Below, in pieces: positions 61,801 to 64,000 of a stretch of DNA of 64,000 nt. Origin of the DNA: Krasilnikovia cinnamomea (GTDB lineage Bacteria > Actinomycetota > Actinomycetes > Mycobacteriales > Micromonosporaceae). The notes under the pieces were generated by a model. The model saw only the letters and a program-made list of their open reading frames with translations, did not search any database and was not told where the DNA came from. A program made the position numbers and the translations under genes. The stretch is taken from NCBI RefSeq assembly GCF_004217545.1, contig NZ_SHKY01000001.1, forward strand, positions 620,001 to 684,000, given 5' to 3'. Position 1 is the stretch's first letter. Each line of letters begins with the position of its first letter.

Positions 61801-63222
61801 CTAGCCGTGCGCCTTGCCCCGCCCCCCCGGACCGGTCTTCTTGCGCGGCCGTACGGACACCTCGATCGGCGTGCCCTCGTACCCGAACTCCTCGCGCAGC
61901 TTTCGCTCGACGAAGCGTAGATACCCGGCGTCCAGCGGACCGGTCGTGAACAGCACGAACCTGGGCGGCGCCACACCGGCCTGGGTCGCGAACAGCACCC
62001 GAGGTGCCCTACCGCCCCGTACGGGGTGGGGGGTGGCCTGGGTGAGGGCGGTCAGCCACTGGTTCAGCGCTCCGGTCGCGACGCGCTGCTCCCACGCGGC
62101 CAGGGCCCGGCGCAGCGCCGGGGCGAGCTTGTCGACCGCGCGGCCGGTCTTGGCGGAGATGTTGACCCGGATCGCCCAGGGGATCCGCTTGAGGTCCCGG
62201 TCGATCTCCTTGTCGAGGTAGTACCGCCGGTCCTCGTCGACGAGGTCCCACTTGTTGAACGCGATGACCAGGGCCCGGCCAGCCTCGACGACCGACGTGA
62301 GGACCCGCTGGTCCTGTTCGCTGATGGTCTCGGACGAGTCGAGCAGCACGACCGCCACCTCGGCGGCCTCGACCGCGCCCGCGGTCCGCAGGGAGGCGTA
62401 GTACTCCGTGCCGCTGGCCTGGTTGACCCGCTTGCGCAGCCCGGCGGTGTCGACGAACTGCCAGACTTCGCCGTCCATCTCCACGAGGCTGTCGACCGGG
62501 TCGACCGTGGTGCCGGCGACGGAGTCGACGACGGCGCGTTCCTCCTTGGCGAGGCGGTTGAGCAGGCTGGACTTGCCGACGTTGGGGCGCCCGACGAGGG
62601 CGACCCGGCGGGGGCCGCGGGGGCCGCCTTCGATGATCGGCGGCGCGGGCGGCATGGCCTCGAGGATCGCGTCGAGCAGGTCGCCGGAGCCGCGGCCGTG
62701 CAGCGCGCTGATCGGATGCGGCTCGCCGAGAGCGAGCGACCACAGTGAGGTCGCCTCGATCTCCAGGTTCTGGTTGTCGGCCTTGTTGGCGACCAGGATG
62801 ACCGGCTTCGAGCTGCGCCGCAGCATCTTGACGGCGGCCTCGTCGACGTCGGTGGCGCCGACGGTCACGTCCACCACGAAGATGACGACGTCGGCGGTCT
62901 GCACCGCGATCTCGGCCTGGGCGGCGATGGCGGCGGCCCGGTCCTTGGCGTCGGGCTCCCAGCCGCCGGTGTCGACGACGGTGAAGCGGCGCCCGTTCCA
63001 CTGGGCGTCATACGGTACGCGGTCGCGGGTCACGCCGGGTACGTCCTCGACGACGGCCTGGCGGCGGCCGATGATCCGGTTCACCAGCGTCGACTTGCCC
63101 ACGTTGGGGCGGCCGACAACGGCGACAACGGGGGCTGGACCGCTGGGGGCCTGCTCGGCGTCCGGAGCGGCGGAGTAGTCGTCGATCTCGAACTCGGAGA
63201 GATCAACCGGGAAGTCGGTCAC
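61801..63222 (-). CDS. der: Ribosome-assembly GTPase Der (EngA)
   Basis: 473 aa with two tandem GTPase domains: first G1 [13 protein letters not shown] at about residue 37 with NKAD, second G1 [13 protein letters not shown] at about 208 with NKWD, then a KH-like C-terminus ending in a basic tail ([13 protein letters not shown]). It acts in 50S subunit maturation. The GTG at 63222 is chosen because it overlaps the cmk stop as GTGA; the frame is open far upstream but overlaps cmk. Core chromosomal gene. Confidence 0.95.
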   Translation of the reverse strand: MTDFPVDLSEFEIDDYSAAPDAEQAPSGPAPVVAVVGRPNVGKSTLVNRIIGRRQAVVEDVPGVTRDRVPYDAQWNGRRFTVVDTGGWEPDAKDRAAAIAAQAEIAVQTADVVIFVVDVTVGATDVDEAAVKMLRRSSKPVILVANKADNQNLEIEATSLWSLALGEPHPISALHGRGSGDLLDAILEAMPPAPPIIEGGPRGPRRVALVGRPNVGKSSLLNRLAKEERAVVDSVAGTTVDPVDSLVEMDGEVWQFVDTAGLRKRVNQASGTEYYASLRTAGAVEAAEVAVVLLDSSETISEQDQRVLTSVVEAGRALVIAFNKWDLVDEDRRYYLDKEIDRDLKRIPWAIRVNISAKTGRAVDKLAPALRRALAAWEQRVATGALNQWLTALTQATPHPVRGGRAPRVLFATQAGVAPPRFVLFTTGPLDAGYLRFVERKLREEFGYEGTPIEVSVRPRKKTGPGGRGKAHG

Positions 63223-63899
63223 GAATGTGCCTTGCTGTTCAGCAGATCGAGCAGGTGGGATACGACCTCGTCGATGCCCATGCCGGTGGTGTCCACCTCG
63301 ACGGCGTCGTCCGCCTGGCGCAGGGGGTCGGTGGCGCGGCTGGAGTCGAGCCGGTCGCGGCGGGCCAGGTCGGCCTGGGTGGCGGCGACGTCGGTGGCGT
63401 CCTCGGCGCTGCGCCGCTGGGCGCGGGCGGCGGCGGACGCGGTGAGGTAGACCTTGAGGTCGGCGTCGGGGGCGACCACCGAGGAGATGTCGCGGCCCTC
63501 GACGACGATGCGCACGGTACCGGCGATGAGGGCGCGCTGCTGCTCGACGAGCAGGCGGCGTACGGCGGGGACGGCGGCGACCGCGGAGACGGCGCCGGTC
63601 ACCTCGGGGCCGCGGATGGGGCCGTCGACGTTCGTCCCGTTCGCGAAGAAATGGGGCGCGACGGGGTCCGTACCGATGGACAGCTCCGTCTCCTGCGCGA
63701 TCTTGGCGATGGCCTCGGGGTCCTGCAGGTCGACCCCGGCTTGCAGGACGGCCCAGGTCACCGCCCGGTACATGGCGCCGGTGTCGAGGTAGACGCCGTC
63801 GAGGGCCGTGGCGAGACGCCGGGAGACGGTGGATTTGCCTGATCCGGAGGGACCGTCGACGGCCACCACGCACCTCGCCGGCCGTACCTGTTCCGCCAC
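63219..63899 (-). CDS. cmk: Cytidylate kinase
   Basis: 226 aa. P-loop [19 protein letters not shown] at about residues 12-30, then [13 protein letters not shown], the [27 protein letters not shown] lid region and [12 protein letters not shown], all standard for Cmk. It phosphorylates CMP/dCMP. GTG start with GAGGAGGAAC upstream. The cmk-der pair with coupled translation is the usual actinobacterial arrangement. Confidence 0.95.
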   Translation of the reverse strand: MAEQVRPARCVVAVDGPSGSGKSTVSRRLATALDGVYLDTGAMYRAVTWAVLQAGVDLQDPEAIAKIAQETELSIGTDPVAPHFFANGTNVDGPIRGPEVTGAVSAVAAVPAVRRLLVEQQRALIAGTVRIVVEGRDISSVVAPDADLKVYLTASAAARAQRRSAEDATDVAATQADLARRDRLDSSRATDPLRQADDAVEVDTTGMGIDEVVSHLLDLLNSKAHS

Positions 63900-64000
63900 C
63901 GTTCCTCCTCAGTCCCGGGCCGACCAACAGTCCCCGCGTCGACCAACCCTCCTATTGTGCCCGGCGTCCGGGACCGCCGCGGACTCAGTCCCCGACGGCC

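Noticed and set aside
63223..63927. Upstream extension of der to 63927
   Set aside because: Would overlap cmk fully; the GTGA overlap at 63219-63222 and normal Der length support the shorter form.

Overview
The window is very GC-rich, with codon use, GTG starts and gene families typical of Actinomycetota. A soil or plant-associated Micromonosporaceae-like genome is a reasonable guess, but no feature fixes the genus. Only the right edge (tRNA-Pro, der, cmk, 61.65-63.9 kb) is clearly core chromosome; almost everything to its left is a patchwork of mobile DNA.

Region 1 (1-14.5 kb) is the integrase-proximal part of an integrative conjugative element. It holds a leftward type IV secretion operon (TrbC-like pilin, TrbL-like channel, PrgI-like protein, VirB4 ATPase, and a coupling-type protein running off the left edge), a conserved ICE gene, a roughly 0.7 kb non-coding control region with an iteron array, and a DNA methyltransferase next to a degenerate methyltransferase-like partner. 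A Tn554-like two-recombinase cassette has cut into the 3' end of the methyltransferase gene. Xis and a tyrosine integrase close the region.

Region 2 (14.5-45.6 kb) is accessory DNA. It includes a small HTH/coiled-coil operon under a 28-bp perfect palindrome, a Schlafen-type AlbA_2 protein, a Nudix hydrolase, a truncated LD-carboxypeptidase, IS21 debris, a broken LuxR regulator, and a sigma-region-4-like protein paired with a 58-aa membrane peptide. Two Tn402/Tn5053-type transposons follow (tniA-tniB-tniR and tniA-tniB-tniQ-tniR), with inactivating mutations in tniA and tniQ. Next come a HAD cargo gene, a FAS1 lipoprotein, a 1598-aa secreted multidomain nuclease, a further serine recombinase, a BrnT/RHH-like toxin-antitoxin pair, a two-repeat CRISPR remnant and an endonuclease VII-like HNH protein.

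Region 3 (45638-61693) is a complete actinomycete integrative and conjugative element (AICE) in tRNA-Pro(GGG), bounded by a 43-bp direct repeat. Its core runs rightward: small membrane/Spd proteins, TraB/FtsK translocase, zinc-binding protein fused to a prim-pol, RecA-like ATPase, Xis, Int. Its left side carries cargo: a secreted protein, an AT-richer HEPN-like protein with an RX4H motif, a membrane-anchored coiled-coil protein, an isochorismatase-like hydrolase and a regulator. The element's left-end sequence (att remnant, integrase arm-like repeat, iterons) recurs at about 47.4 kb and partly at 49.4 kb, each time just upstream of a cargo gene. This looks like stepwise growth of the element by end-plus-cargo modules, and is the most unusual structure in the window.
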